This document shows, in pieces, positions 1 to 8,799 of a DNA stretch of 52,786 bases (its first letter is position 1; every line of letters starts with the position of its first letter). Location of the stretch: contig DGXZ01000086.1 in assembly GCA_002396485.1 (NCBI GenBank), positions 10,169-62,954 of the forward strand. The letters are read 5' to 3'. The notes beneath the pieces are model-generated. The model was not told the DNA's origin. It was given only the letters and a program-made list of their open reading frames with translations, and did no database searches. Source of the DNA: Spartobacteria bacterium UBA5019 (lineage in GTDB: Bacteria; Verrucomicrobiota; Verrucomicrobiia; Chthoniobacterales; Terrimicrobiaceae). The position numbers and the translations under genes are program-made.

Positions 1-941
1 CTGGAAAGATTCCTCACGCTATTCAAGAACATGAAAAGGTGGCTCATCATTACGGCATCCCATCGATCACTTTGGGGACCGATTTGGCAAGCAGAGTTTC
101 GACTGGCGAGTGGAAATGGGAGAATTTCTCATCGGACTCCTGTCACCCGACTCCAGATGGATACAATTCTTACAGCAGGGATTTATTGGCTGCATTCAAT
201 AAATTATTGGTCGCAAAGTCCAGTATTCCAGCGGAGTTTCCCGCTCCGCTTGCAGCAAATTTTGAAATACATCCTCCCAAAAGTGTTGCCAGGCATTTTT
301 CAGATACTGTTTCCAGCGGGAATGAAGCAGGTGAAATGTCCAACTCGTCTGAGCGAATGCCCATTTTGGGCCGCGAATGGATAGACGGTCCTGTTTTCAA
401 ATCTCGCTCTGGTTCATCTTGGAACCTTGGTTATCGTGTTTTTCAATCGATGCCTGATCAGGGTGAGGATTCCGCAGAAACTGCGAGTTGGCATCCTGCA
501 AATTGGTTTGAAGAGGCGGGTGGTTTTACTGGCGAGCGTTCCCGGATTATCGCGGATTCTTCGAGTGACTCCTCCCTGAGCAGCTTGTTTATTGCCCCGT
601 ATCTTCTGGGGGGAAGCGTTGAGATTCCGCAGATCGAGTGGACGCCAGCGCAGGAGGGCGATTATGTTATCGAGCTTTCTGTTCAAAAAATCGATGGCCA
701 TGTCAATGGTCCTCTGGCGGTTGCAGGTTTCAGTCTGTTTGTGAGGCAATCCAATGAGAAAATGCACAAAGTAGCCAGCATTGACGGGCGGGATGGGCAT
801 TCGCTCACACTCAGGCAAACGATTTCTTTCCAAAATGGGAACTCTCTCTTGATTCGCCCGTATGCAAAAGGCTATGAATTTGTCGGTTTCAAAGGGCTCA
901 ATGTGACGCTTGCTCGGATTGGAAAAACTCCCGTGCTGTGA
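1..941 (+). CDS. SGNH/GDSL-family hydrolase, 3' part only
   Basis: The reading frame is open through the left edge (first whole codon at base 3), so the N-terminus and the nucleophile-serine block lie outside the window. The visible 312 residues begin with a segment typical of SGNH esterases (HEKVAHHYGIPSITLG) and then DSCHPTPDGYNSYSRDLL, which matches block V carrying the catalytic Asp and His. About 220 further residues look like a beta-rich accessory domain that I do not recognise. A role in trimming or de-acylating a surface polysaccharide fits the glycosyltransferase genes that follow. Family is fairly sure; substrate unknown. GTG at 39 and ATG at 31 (other frame) are not real starts. 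Confidence 0.72.
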   Translation, partial: GKIPHAIQEHEKVAHHYGIPSITLGTDLASRVSTGEWKWENFSSDSCHPTPDGYNSYSRDLLAAFNKLLVAKSSIPAEFPAPLAANFEIHPPKSVARHFSDTVSSGNEAGEMSNSSERMPILGREWIDGPVFKSRSGSSWNLGYRVFQSMPDQGEDSAETASWHPANWFEEAGGFTGERSRIIADSSSDSSLSSLFIAPYLLGGSVEIPQIEWTPAQEGDYVIELSVQKIDGHVNGPLAVAGFSLFVRQSNEKMHKVASIDGRDGHSLTLRQTISFQNGNSLLIRPYAKGYEFVGFKGLNVTLARIGKTPVL

Positions 942-993
942 AGGTCTGGAGTGCCGACTTCCCAATTATCAAAATTTATCGCATTTTCCAAAA

Positions 994-1809
994 ATGGCCT
1001 ATCTCCGACACACTCTCATCCGCCCCGTCCACCCTGGGTTTTGGTTTAAAACCGCGATGCATCTGATTACGCCCGGAGGTTTTGGCTATATACGAAAGCT
1101 CCGTCGCATGCAGGATGCCGCCTACAACCACGAGCGCGACAAACACGAGGTGCGGAAAAAACACCACGGCGAAGGAGGCTGGAAATCCGAGAAAGACGGC
1201 GATGTGCTCAAGCGCGATTACGCCACCTACGAGGAGTATCTGACCCACCAGAAGCAGAAACTCGACGAAATGCTGAAAATGAAGGGCGGTTTCAGCAACT
1301 GGGACATTTGCGAATACCGGCTGAAGTTTTACTCCCGCTTCAAGCACCTTCAGGGCTTGCTGCCCAAAGATGCAAAAATTCTTTGCTGTGGTGCCCGCCA
1401 AGGCACGGAGGTCGAGGTTCTGCACGATCTGGGATTTCGCAACGCCTATGGAATCGACCTCAATCCGGGACCCGACAACCGCATCGTGCGTCAGGGGGAT
1501 TTCATGAATATCGACTTGCCGGAAGGGTCCCTCGATTTGCTCTACACAAACTGCGTCGATCACGCTTTCGACCTCGAAAAAATGATGGGCGAGCATGCAC
1601 GGGTGCTTAAGGCCTCCGGATTTTTGCTCTACGACATGGGCATCAATATGGAGGAAGGCAAGGGGGGGCCGTTCGAGGCTGTATCATGGGACCGCACCGA
1701 GGATTTGGTGGTCAATCTGCTCGGCAGATTCCACAAGCTCATCCGGTCCGAGCGCGACGAGCAATTCGGCGGCCAGTGGCTCTGGGTGCTGCTGCAAAAC
1801 AAAAAGTGA
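994..1809 (+). CDS. Class I SAM-dependent methyltransferase
   Basis: 271 residues from ATG 994; upstream in-frame TTG/CTG codons overlap the previous gene and give no family-like sequence. The Rossmann motif I is present in variant form (AKILCCGARQGTEVEVL, around residues 125-141), followed by an acidic strand-2 residue in YGIDLNPG and a motif IV-like segment in GSLDLLYTNCVDHAF. This is the methyltransferase type 11 arrangement. The first ~90 residues are highly charged and of unknown function. Its TGA overlaps the next gene's GTG by 4 bases, so the two are translationally coupled. It probably methylates a sugar or acts on a glycan intermediate; the substrate cannot be read from sequence. Confidence 0.75.
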   Translation: MAYLRHTLIRPVHPGFWFKTAMHLITPGGFGYIRKLRRMQDAAYNHERDKHEVRKKHHGEGGWKSEKDGDVLKRDYATYEEYLTHQKQKLDEMLKMKGGFSNWDICEYRLKFYSRFKHLQGLLPKDAKILCCGARQGTEVEVLHDLGFRNAYGIDLNPGPDNRIVRQGDFMNIDLPEGSLDLLYTNCVDHAFDLEKMMGEHARVLKASGFLLYDMGINMEEGKGGPFEAVSWDRTEDLVVNLLGRFHKLIRSERDEQFGGQWLWVLLQNKK

Positions 1810-2597
1810 CGCGCATTGTCGGCATTGTTCTCGTGAAAAACGAGGATCGCTTCGTGCGGCAGGCTGTTGAAAACGCCCTCCCGGCTTGCGACGAGATGCT
1901 TCTGGTGGACAATGGATCCACGGATGGAACAGCGCCTGTCCTTCAGGAAATTTACGCCTCCTACGCCGACAAAGTGCGCCTCCACTCGATTGCGCATCCG
2001 GGCGAGTCCCATGATTTTTTAAAACCGCACGCCGGTTCGGATACCTGGGTGTTTGCCGTCGATGGCGATGAGATTTACGATCCCGCCGGTTTGCTGCAGT
2101 TTCGCCAAATGGTGCTGAATGGTGATTTTCAGAGTCATTGGATGGTCTTGGGGAATGTCCTGCACTGCGAAAAAATCGATGCCAATCGCGCTTGCGGTTG
2201 GATGTCCCCGCCAAGCCGAAGCATCACGAAGTTTTACAATTTCGCTGCGATCGAGTCGTGGGGTGGAGACACTCCCGAGCGCCTGCACGGAGGCTCTCCG
2301 GTCTTTCGCCCCGGTTTTTCTGAATCGCTCAAACGCCGATTGGAACTCGAGTATGCTTGGGAATCCTCGCCCTTGCGTTGTCTCCACACTTGCTTCATGC
2401 CGCGCAGTACTGCGGATGCCACCGTCGAGTCGCGTGAGAACATTATGGAGACCTACCGTGGAGGATTGACCAACCACATCAAACGCACTCTCCGGCGCCT
2501 GCTGTGCAAACCGGAGGAATCCCGTTGGAAGCGCGAGCGCTACATGCGCGGCGAGCGCGTCTGCGTCGATGCCTCGCCATTTTTCAAGACTCGCTGA
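1806..2597 (+). CDS. Glycosyltransferase family 2-like protein
   Basis: 263 residues beginning at GTG 1806, chosen because the GTGA overlap with the upstream stop is exact and the protein then starts at the first strand of the GT-A fold (RIVGIVLVKNEDRFV). The NGSTDGT motif (residues 36-42) and a DxD-type metal/nucleotide-sugar site DGD (86-88, in AVDGDEIYDP) are visible. It resembles the 'glycosyltransferase family 2' proteins that carry an extended, basic C-terminal tail. It likely transfers a sugar from a nucleotide donor to a lipid-linked or peptide acceptor at the inner membrane. Stop and next start share one base (TGATG). Confidence 0.8.
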   Translation: MTRIVGIVLVKNEDRFVRQAVENALPACDEMLLVDNGSTDGTAPVLQEIYASYADKVRLHSIAHPGESHDFLKPHAGSDTWVFAVDGDEIYDPAGLLQFRQMVLNGDFQSHWMVLGNVLHCEKIDANRACGWMSPPSRSITKFYNFAAIESWGGDTPERLHGGSPVFRPGFSESLKRRLELEYAWESSPLRCLHTCFMPRSTADATVESRENIMETYRGGLTNHIKRTLRRLLCKPEESRWKRERYMRGERVCVDASPFFKTR

Positions 2598-3574
2598 TGT
2601 CTTTTTTCTCCAAAAAACCCGTGGCCACAGTCGCCCTGAATCTGCGTCCGCGTAAAGGCTCCTGGGGCGGGGCCAATCAGTGGACATCGCAGCTTGTGCG
2701 TTTTTTTGAATTCAGCGGATGGAAGGTTCGCTTCGATCTCAAACAGGCGGTCGATGCCGTCGTTCTCACGCACACGGGGCTGAGCGCGCACACGGAATTC
2801 GGCGTGGAGGAGTTTGAAAAATTTAAAAAAAACCACCCCCGTGTCCCTTGCCTGCATCGCATCAACGACAACGACATTCGTAAAGAAACAACTAGGATGG
2901 ATGAGCTTCTCGCCCGCACCAACCGCATGGTTGACCATACCGTCTTTGTGTCCGGCTGGCTACGCGACCATCACGCCGCAAAGTGGTTTGACGCCTCCAA
3001 ACCGCACTCTCTTATCGTTCCTGGTGCTGACAGCCGGTTTTTTCATCCACTGGGTGCTCGCAAACGATCCGCCGGAGAGCCTGTTCGATTTGTAACCCAC
3101 CACTGGTCCGACAACTGGAAAAAAGGCTTCGATGTTTACCAACAGATCGACGAACTCATCTCCGGCCCGCTTCGCGGGAAAGCTGAACTTTGGGTGATCG
3201 GGCGCTGGCCTTCGGAACTCAAGTGGAAATCCGCCCGCACCTTCCCTCCATCCATCGGAGCCGCCCTGGCTGGGATTTTACGCGAGTGCGACGCCTATGT
3301 GAGCGCCTCGCGCTTTGAGCCGGGAGCGATGCATGTCGCCGAGGGGCTCCAGTGCGGGTTGCCGCTGCTTTATCATCGCGACTCCGGTGGCACGGTTGAT
3401 CAGGGCCGGCTTTACGGAATGCAAATCAGCGATGATCTCGAGGCCACTCTTCACGAATTCACCTCGCGCCTGCCGGAATTCAAAAAAGCACTCTTGGAAT
3501 CGCCTCCTTCCGGCACCCGCATGTGTGCCGAGTATTTCAACCTTGTGCAGAAACTCATAGTCCATGCTTCTTAA
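2597..3574 (+). CDS. GT-B glycosyltransferase (GT4-like)
   Basis: 325 residues from ATG 2597, which overlaps the previous TGA by one base; the longer frame back to 2504 only shadows the upstream gene. The N-terminal half has a glycine-rich loop (RKGSWGGANQW) like that of GT-B enzymes. The C-terminal half carries the donor-binding E-x7-E motif EPGAMHVAE in a stretch typical of GT4. An unusual feature is the short acceptor domain, and the closest description is 'glycosyltransferase family 1/4, trimmed'. Acceptor and donor are unknown. It ends 11 bases inside the next gene. Confidence 0.72.
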   Translation: MSFFSKKPVATVALNLRPRKGSWGGANQWTSQLVRFFEFSGWKVRFDLKQAVDAVVLTHTGLSAHTEFGVEEFEKFKKNHPRVPCLHRINDNDIRKETTRMDELLARTNRMVDHTVFVSGWLRDHHAAKWFDASKPHSLIVPGADSRFFHPLGARKRSAGEPVRFVTHHWSDNWKKGFDVYQQIDELISGPLRGKAELWVIGRWPSELKWKSARTFPPSIGAALAGILRECDAYVSASRFEPGAMHVAEGLQCGLPLLYHRDSGGTVDQGRLYGMQISDDLEATLHEFTSRLPEFKKALLESPPSGTRMCAEYFNLVQKLIVHAS

Positions 3575-5243
3575 GGTCCATTTCACACCCGGCGACGGCA
3601 AGGGGTGGGCGCTGGATGAGGATCTCCGGCAGATTCGCGCATCGCTCCAAGGTAAAATCCGGAAAACCTCGGCAGCGGCGGCACAGGTTTTACATGCTCC
3701 CTTCTGGCAAAACCTGGCCATGGTCGAACCCGGCATCTTGCGCAGAGCCTTCGTCATCGCCCATGCTGATAATCCCCCGTTTTTCTATGTCAAGCAGCCG
3801 GAGTTTGCTCTTGGACAGACCTGGGTTGACTTGTGGGTGGCGCGTTCGACTGAGGCTCTGGAGCAATTCCAGGCTCTCGGGCTTCCGGCGATTCACATTC
3901 CTTACACGATCGATCCCAAATTGTTTTTTCCGATCGAAGATAAAAAGGCGTTACGACGCGAATTCGGAATTCCCGAAGACGCCTATGTGATCGCGAATTT
4001 CCACAGGGACACGGAGGGTGCCGATTTAAAAACGCCCAAGTTTCAGAAAGCTCCGGAGATGATGGTGGCTATCCTGAAGCGGGTGCGCCAAGCGGGTGCC
4101 AGCTTCCATGTCCTGCTTGCCGGGCCGCGCCGGCACTGGATCAGAGCCGAGCTCGAGAGCGAGGGGATTCCTTTCACTTTTGTAGGTCAGGCAGGCATCG
4201 CAGGCGACGACTTTGGCATAAACATTCTCTCCCGCGACACACTCAACAAACTCTACAACGCTGCGGATCTGCACTTGGTTCCCTCCCGATGGGAGGGGGG
4301 GCCACAATCGGCGATGGAGGCAGCCGCATGTCGGTTGAAGCAGTTGTGCCCGCCGATCGGTGTTGCGCGAGACATCCTCGATCCCCTCTCGCTTTTTGAA
4401 TCCGCCCCACAAGCTGCCGAAAAAATCATCGATGATATTCGCAAGAGCACGCTGGCCCCGACTGTTCAGTCGCAATTCAACCGCTGGCAATGTTCGCATA
4501 CCACGTCGACCCTTGCTGCGGAATTGGTGAAACTTTACGAAGACCTGCCTTCCAACGAGGTCTTTCAAAAGAAAATACCCGTTCAGCGGCCTGCATTGCT
4601 TGCCGCCCACCTCAGTCAATTGCGTTTCACCATTCAAAGGCGCACCCGATCTCGATGCCTTCCATCGGCCATTCGGTGGAACCACTTGGCCGGACGCAAT
4701 GCGGATTTGGACGAAATCATGGAATGGGTTCGGGCCACGCTGCGGGAATGGAATATTTCCTGCACAAACTCCCGTGACGCCCAAGTGGAAGTGGCCGGTT
4801 GGCCGATCCATGAGGCCAGGGCCTCCATTTTTCGTTTTCAATTTTTAGTCCACGGGGTGCCATTGGAAAAAATTCTTCCCGGTGCCACCCTGGTGGTGCC
4901 CGCCGTGCAAGATGTGCTGAATCTTCGTATCGCGGAAATTTGGAATCCTGCCATCGCTTTGCCTGTTCCCATGAGGCCTTTGGGGGAGCCTGAGAAATGG
5001 CATATTCTCAAGCCCGGTGACGCTACCTCTTCTATTTCTGTCTGGAGGGCCTTGGCTGCGAGGCGGGCGGTTCTCTATCCCCGAAGCTCACCTTATTTTG
5101 AGCAGGTTTTCTGGGGGGGCTTGGCTTTCGATGGTTGCCCAGAGTCTTTTCCCAAACCGCCTGCAGGCGAAATTCTCCCGCTCATCCGCATCCCGGAGGC
5201 CGCCAGTCCGGCGGCAAATCTCCGAAAGCTCCTGTCGTTTTGA
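3564..5243 (+). CDS. Long GT4-like glycosyltransferase with C-terminal extension
   Basis: 559 residues. Residues ~1-330 form a GT-B enzyme: an N-terminal acceptor domain, a core strand (FHVLLAGPRRHW) and a family 4 donor-site segment (LHLVPSRWEGGPQSAMEAA, with the E-x7-E pair). The remaining ~200 residues are not glycosyltransferase-like; they contain a proline-rich linker and a globular segment I cannot assign. The start at ATG 3564 lies inside the previous gene (11-base overlap). The extension may be a second, divergent carbohydrate-active or acceptor-binding domain. The glycosyltransferase call is secure; the extension is unassigned. Confidence 0.7.
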   Translation: MLLKVHFTPGDGKGWALDEDLRQIRASLQGKIRKTSAAAAQVLHAPFWQNLAMVEPGILRRAFVIAHADNPPFFYVKQPEFALGQTWVDLWVARSTEALEQFQALGLPAIHIPYTIDPKLFFPIEDKKALRREFGIPEDAYVIANFHRDTEGADLKTPKFQKAPEMMVAILKRVRQAGASFHVLLAGPRRHWIRAELESEGIPFTFVGQAGIAGDDFGINILSRDTLNKLYNAADLHLVPSRWEGGPQSAMEAAACRLKQLCPPIGVARDILDPLSLFESAPQAAEKIIDDIRKSTLAPTVQSQFNRWQCSHTTSTLAAELVKLYEDLPSNEVFQKKIPVQRPALLAAHLSQLRFTIQRRTRSRCLPSAIRWNHLAGRNADLDEIMEWVRATLREWNISCTNSRDAQVEVAGWPIHEARASIFRFQFLVHGVPLEKILPGATLVVPAVQDVLNLRIAEIWNPAIALPVPMRPLGEPEKWHILKPGDATSSISVWRALAARRAVLYPRSSPYFEQVFWGGLAFDGCPESFPKPPAGEILPLIRIPEAASPAANLRKLLSF

Positions 5244-5245
5244 AC

Positions 5246-6625
5246 ATGGCCGATCACCTCGAATCCCAAAAAATCCCACCAAAGGAAAAGCGCGGCGCCA
5301 TTGCGTACCGCAAAAAACTCGCCTTTTACCTGAACCTCATCATTCCAGCCACGGCTTCCATTCTCGAAATCGGGTGCGGCTCGGGCCGGCTGCTTTCTTT
5401 TATCAACAGTCGCCGCAAGGTCGGCATAGAAGCGTCGCCTTCCCAAGCCTTGCAGGCGCGATCGTGGAACCCGGACGCCGAAATCCATACGGCGGATGCC
5501 TGCGAACTGTCGCTTGAGGAAACCTTCGATTACATCGTCATTGCGGATACCCTGAACCATTGCAGCGATGCCCAAGTGATCATGCGGTCTGCCCACCGTT
5601 TCGCATCAGATTCAACAAGGGTTGTTGTGACGACTTACAATGGCCTCTGGCGTCCGGTTCTCACATTCCTGTCATGGATCGGCCTTCGAGAACGCCATCC
5701 GGTTCTCAACTGGCTCTCGCCCGGGGATGTCCGGAACATCGCCGAATTGGCAGGCTGGGAGTGCATCAAAAACAGCTCCCGGATTCTTCTTCCCGTAGAA
5801 ATCCCCATTCTCTCCAATTTACTCAACCGCTGGATTTCCCCACTCCTCTCTTTCCTCTGTCTCTCAAACATCTCCATCTTCAGGAAAGCTGGCGCTCGCC
5901 TGGCGGCACCTTCGGTTTCCATCGTCATCCCCGCGCGCAACGAAGCTGGCAACATCGCGGACGCCATCCGTCGCACACCCTCGTTCGCCGGGGATATCGA
6001 GTTTATTTTTGTTGAGGGCCATTCGAGCGATGACACATGGGCACAAATCCTGAAGGTTCAAGCTGCCCACCCCGATAAAAAAATTCTCGTCGCCCGCCAG
6101 ACAGGGCGCGGCAAAGGAGATGCTGTGAGGCTCGGATTTTCAATGGCCGCGGGCGACATCCTCATGATCCTGGATGCCGATCTCACAATGCCCCCCGAGG
6201 ATTTGCCGAAATTTTACGAAGCCGTCTCCCATGGCCATTGCGACTTTGCCAATGGTTGTCGCCTCGTTTATCCGATGGAGAAGGAGGCCATGCAATTTCT
6301 GAACCTTTGTGCGAACAAGCTTTTCGGCATCCTCTTCTCCTGGCTGCTCGGCCAGCATGTCAAAGACACGCTCTGTGGTACGAAGGTTCTGACGCGCGCC
6401 AATTACGAGGCCATCGCAGCGAATCGCAGTTACTTTGGTGATTTCGATCCCTTTGGTGATTTCGACCTTCTTTTCGGAGCCGACAAGCTCAACCTCAAAA
6501 TCCGGGATATCCCAGTGCGCTATCGTGAGCGGACCTATGGGTCTACCAATATCCAGCGCTTTCGTCATGGCATCCTCCTCTTCCGCATGGTGGGTTTCGC
6601 GGCTCGCAAGCTGCGATTTGTGTGA
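5246..6625 (+). CDS. Methyltransferase-GT2 glycosyltransferase fusion
   Basis: 459 residues from ATG 5246, two bases after the preceding stop. The first ~210 residues are a class I methyltransferase with a clean SAM motif EIGCGSG (41-47) and an acidic motif (DYIVIADTLNH). From about residue 222 a separate GT2 domain of the dolichyl-phosphate-mannose-synthase type begins (VSIVIPARNEAGNIADAI), with the GRGKGDAVR loop and a DAD metal site in ILDADLTMP near residue 310. The C-terminal region lacks the paired TM helices of GtrB, so it probably works with a separate membrane partner such as the next gene. Both domains look intact. Fusion of this type is known in lipid-linked sugar pathways. Confidence 0.82.
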   Translation: MADHLESQKIPPKEKRGAIAYRKKLAFYLNLIIPATASILEIGCGSGRLLSFINSRRKVGIEASPSQALQARSWNPDAEIHTADACELSLEETFDYIVIADTLNHCSDAQVIMRSAHRFASDSTRVVVTTYNGLWRPVLTFLSWIGLRERHPVLNWLSPGDVRNIAELAGWECIKNSSRILLPVEIPILSNLLNRWISPLLSFLCLSNISIFRKAGARLAAPSVSIVIPARNEAGNIADAIRRTPSFAGDIEFIFVEGHSSDDTWAQILKVQAAHPDKKILVARQTGRGKGDAVRLGFSMAAGDILMILDADLTMPPEDLPKFYEAVSHGHCDFANGCRLVYPMEKEAMQFLNLCANKLFGILFSWLLGQHVKDTLCGTKVLTRANYEAIAANRSYFGDFDPFGDFDLLFGADKLNLKIRDIPVRYRERTYGSTNIQRFRHGILLFRMVGFAARKLRFV

Positions 6626-8799
6626 GTGCGCTTATGGGAACTTGGAACAGCCGGGCACGCATCCTACTGCCTCTCACGCTTGTTGTCGTCGCTCTCGTGC
6701 TTTCGTTTCCTTTGAGTCTGGGCCTCTCAAAGCGTTCTGAAATCCAGCCTGCTCAGGGCGAGGGGTATCTTTTGGTATCCAAGGTGGAAGACGGCATGCC
6801 AAGGATCTGGGGACGAGCGATGGTCCCGCCGGAAATGCCGCGTCTCTTGGAGAATGGTGTTTCCTTGGCGGTGCCCAATTCCTCCGAAAAACATATCCGC
6901 AATGGGGGATTTGGCCGCCATGCCTTCAAGGAGCAGGAGGTTTTGTTTTCCACAAGCGACGGCTCTCAGCCGGGAAATCGGCGTTACGAGGTTGTGTGGC
7001 CCTTGTGGTCGTTGCCGGAGGGCGTTTTGTTGACCTTCTGGGTGGTTGCCCTTGTCGCTTGTTTCTGGGCCTTGCCCAACTTTTCCGCCCAGGCTTCGCG
7101 TTCGACCCTGCCTTTGAAAATAGCCGCCACAGCGGCTTTCCTTCTTGCCTGTTTGATTTGGCCGAGTCAAACGGCGGCTTCATTTTTTGACGGACTTGCC
7201 GTGCCTGCACTTTGGGCCGGGCTTGTCGCGATGTGGGCGTCGCGTCGCGGGTGGTTCACCTGCATGGGGACATGTCTTCTTTCCCTCGTGCCGGTTGGGG
7301 CGGCCGCCTTTGTCTACCTCGTCGAGGCACGCTCCCAGGGATCCTTTGTGGTGGCGGGAATTGTTCCGCGCAGCGATGCCTGGGTGCATTTCATTCAAGC
7401 GATCGAAATCGCCTCCACAGGCGGGACCGATTTATTTTTCAATGGGCGCCTCATTTATCCTGCGTTCCTTTCGTCGCTCCTCGCGCTTGCCGGGCTGAAC
7501 CTCTCCATTGCCATTTATCTTTCGGTCGGCCTGGTCCTGCTGGCATGTGGAATTGCCGCCCGTTTTCTAGCTTGGAGATTGGGATGGTTTGCGGCTTTCT
7601 GCCTCAGTCTGATTGTATGGGTTTACTTCAGAAATGACGGCTGTGGGGCCGTAATGACGGAAAACTTTGGACTGCTCGCCGGGTTGTGCGCGCTTCCCTT
7701 TCTCGTCAAGGGATTCCATGACTCCCGCGTGCTCGTCTTTTGCACCGGCATTTTTCTCCTCGGTATCGGATTTTCTGCAAGACCTGGCGCATTGTTTCTT
7801 TTGCCGACTCTCAGTTTGGCTGCCGGATTTTTGGCGCACCGGCAGCAGACTTCCGTTTGGCGATCGTTTGCATCGGTGGCTATCGCGGCCTTTTTTGGTC
7901 TGTCGGGTCTGTTGTCCAACGGGGTTTTAACTTCCACACTTTTGCGCTGCGAGGGCGTGGCATTCGGCAACTTTGCGTATTCCCTGCATGGACTTTTGCA
8001 CGGCACGGATTGGGAGGACAGCTACTTCAAGTATCAAGGTGACACGAGACGAATCATGCAAATCAACAGGGATCGTCTTCGTGACGATCCCGCATCTCTT
8101 GCCCGGGGTGTAGCCCGTGCTTATGGCGAGACATTTTCCCGCCGCTTTCTTTTTCGCTTCGGCCGTGAAACGAGGCTTGCCGCTTTGGCAATATTGGGAT
8201 TTTGCATTGCGGGCGTTGTCCCGTGGTTTCTGAGGAGTTGGAAATCCGACGCGCCATGGCTTACAGCGTCGTTTTTGGGAATCTTAGCGTCGATCCCGTT
8301 TGCGCCACCTTGGGACGCTTCCGTGCGGCCTTATGCCGTTACGATCCCCCTCCAAGCCTGTCTTGCCGGATCGGGATGGATCATGCTTTGTGAGTTGGCT
8401 CGAATTGTGATCACAAAATTTCAAGGTAGAACCACTCAAGACAACAAAGTTCGTGAGGCCCCTGCCTTGGGAATCCCTGCTGGCGTGTCCATTCTGATGC
8501 TTCTGTTGGCATTCGCCGGTCCGTTCTTGTGCCGTGCCGATCTGCCAAAATCCACGCCCGGTGAAGTCACATTTCTGCTAGGCGCTTCGGTCACGGTCAG
8601 TGAAGATCCGTCGCAGTTGGCTTCCGCTGTTCCCGCAGCGACATTCCGTCGCGGCCTTTCGGTGTTGGCTGCATCCTACCCGGAATCGCTTCAGCAATTC
8701 GTCAACACGCCGCGAAGCTTTAGATTTGGGATTGCAACACCCGATATGGAGGTGGCTCTGGTTCCCTTAGCCAATCCAGAAAAAAAAGCAGAGGAATGA
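6622..8799 (+). CDS. Polytopic membrane protein, possible GT-C glycosyltransferase
   Basis: 725 residues with roughly twelve hydrophobic segments. TM1 is near residues 13-35, then a ~90-residue extracytoplasmic loop, a cluster of helices from ~130 to 480, a loop with charged residues, and helices to ~640 before a soluble tail. No catalytic motif is certain, but an Asp in RSDAWVHF early in a non-cytoplasmic loop is reminiscent of GT-C enzymes that use polyprenyl-phosphate sugars. That would fit the DPM-synthase-like GT2 domain immediately upstream. The start is GTG 6622 (GTGA overlap) or ATG 6634. I infer a membrane enzyme that moves or transfers lipid-linked sugars; the exact function is not established. 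Confidence 0.6.
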   Translation: MSALMGTWNSRARILLPLTLVVVALVLSFPLSLGLSKRSEIQPAQGEGYLLVSKVEDGMPRIWGRAMVPPEMPRLLENGVSLAVPNSSEKHIRNGGFGRHAFKEQEVLFSTSDGSQPGNRRYEVVWPLWSLPEGVLLTFWVVALVACFWALPNFSAQASRSTLPLKIAATAAFLLACLIWPSQTAASFFDGLAVPALWAGLVAMWASRRGWFTCMGTCLLSLVPVGAAAFVYLVEARSQGSFVVAGIVPRSDAWVHFIQAIEIASTGGTDLFFNGRLIYPAFLSSLLALAGLNLSIAIYLSVGLVLLACGIAARFLAWRLGWFAAFCLSLIVWVYFRNDGCGAVMTENFGLLAGLCALPFLVKGFHDSRVLVFCTGIFLLGIGFSARPGALFLLPTLSLAAGFLAHRQQTSVWRSFASVAIAAFFGLSGLLSNGVLTSTLLRCEGVAFGNFAYSLHGLLHGTDWEDSYFKYQGDTRRIMQINRDRLRDDPASLARGVARAYGETFSRRFLFRFGRETRLAALAILGFCIAGVVPWFLRSWKSDAPWLTASFLGILASIPFAPPWDASVRPYAVTIPLQACLAGSGWIMLCELARIVITKFQGRTTQDNKVREAPALGIPAGVSILMLLLAFAGPFLCRADLPKSTPGEVTFLLGASVTVSEDPSQLASAVPAATFRRGLSVLAASYPESLQQFVNTPRSFRFGIATPDMEVALVPLANPEKKAEE

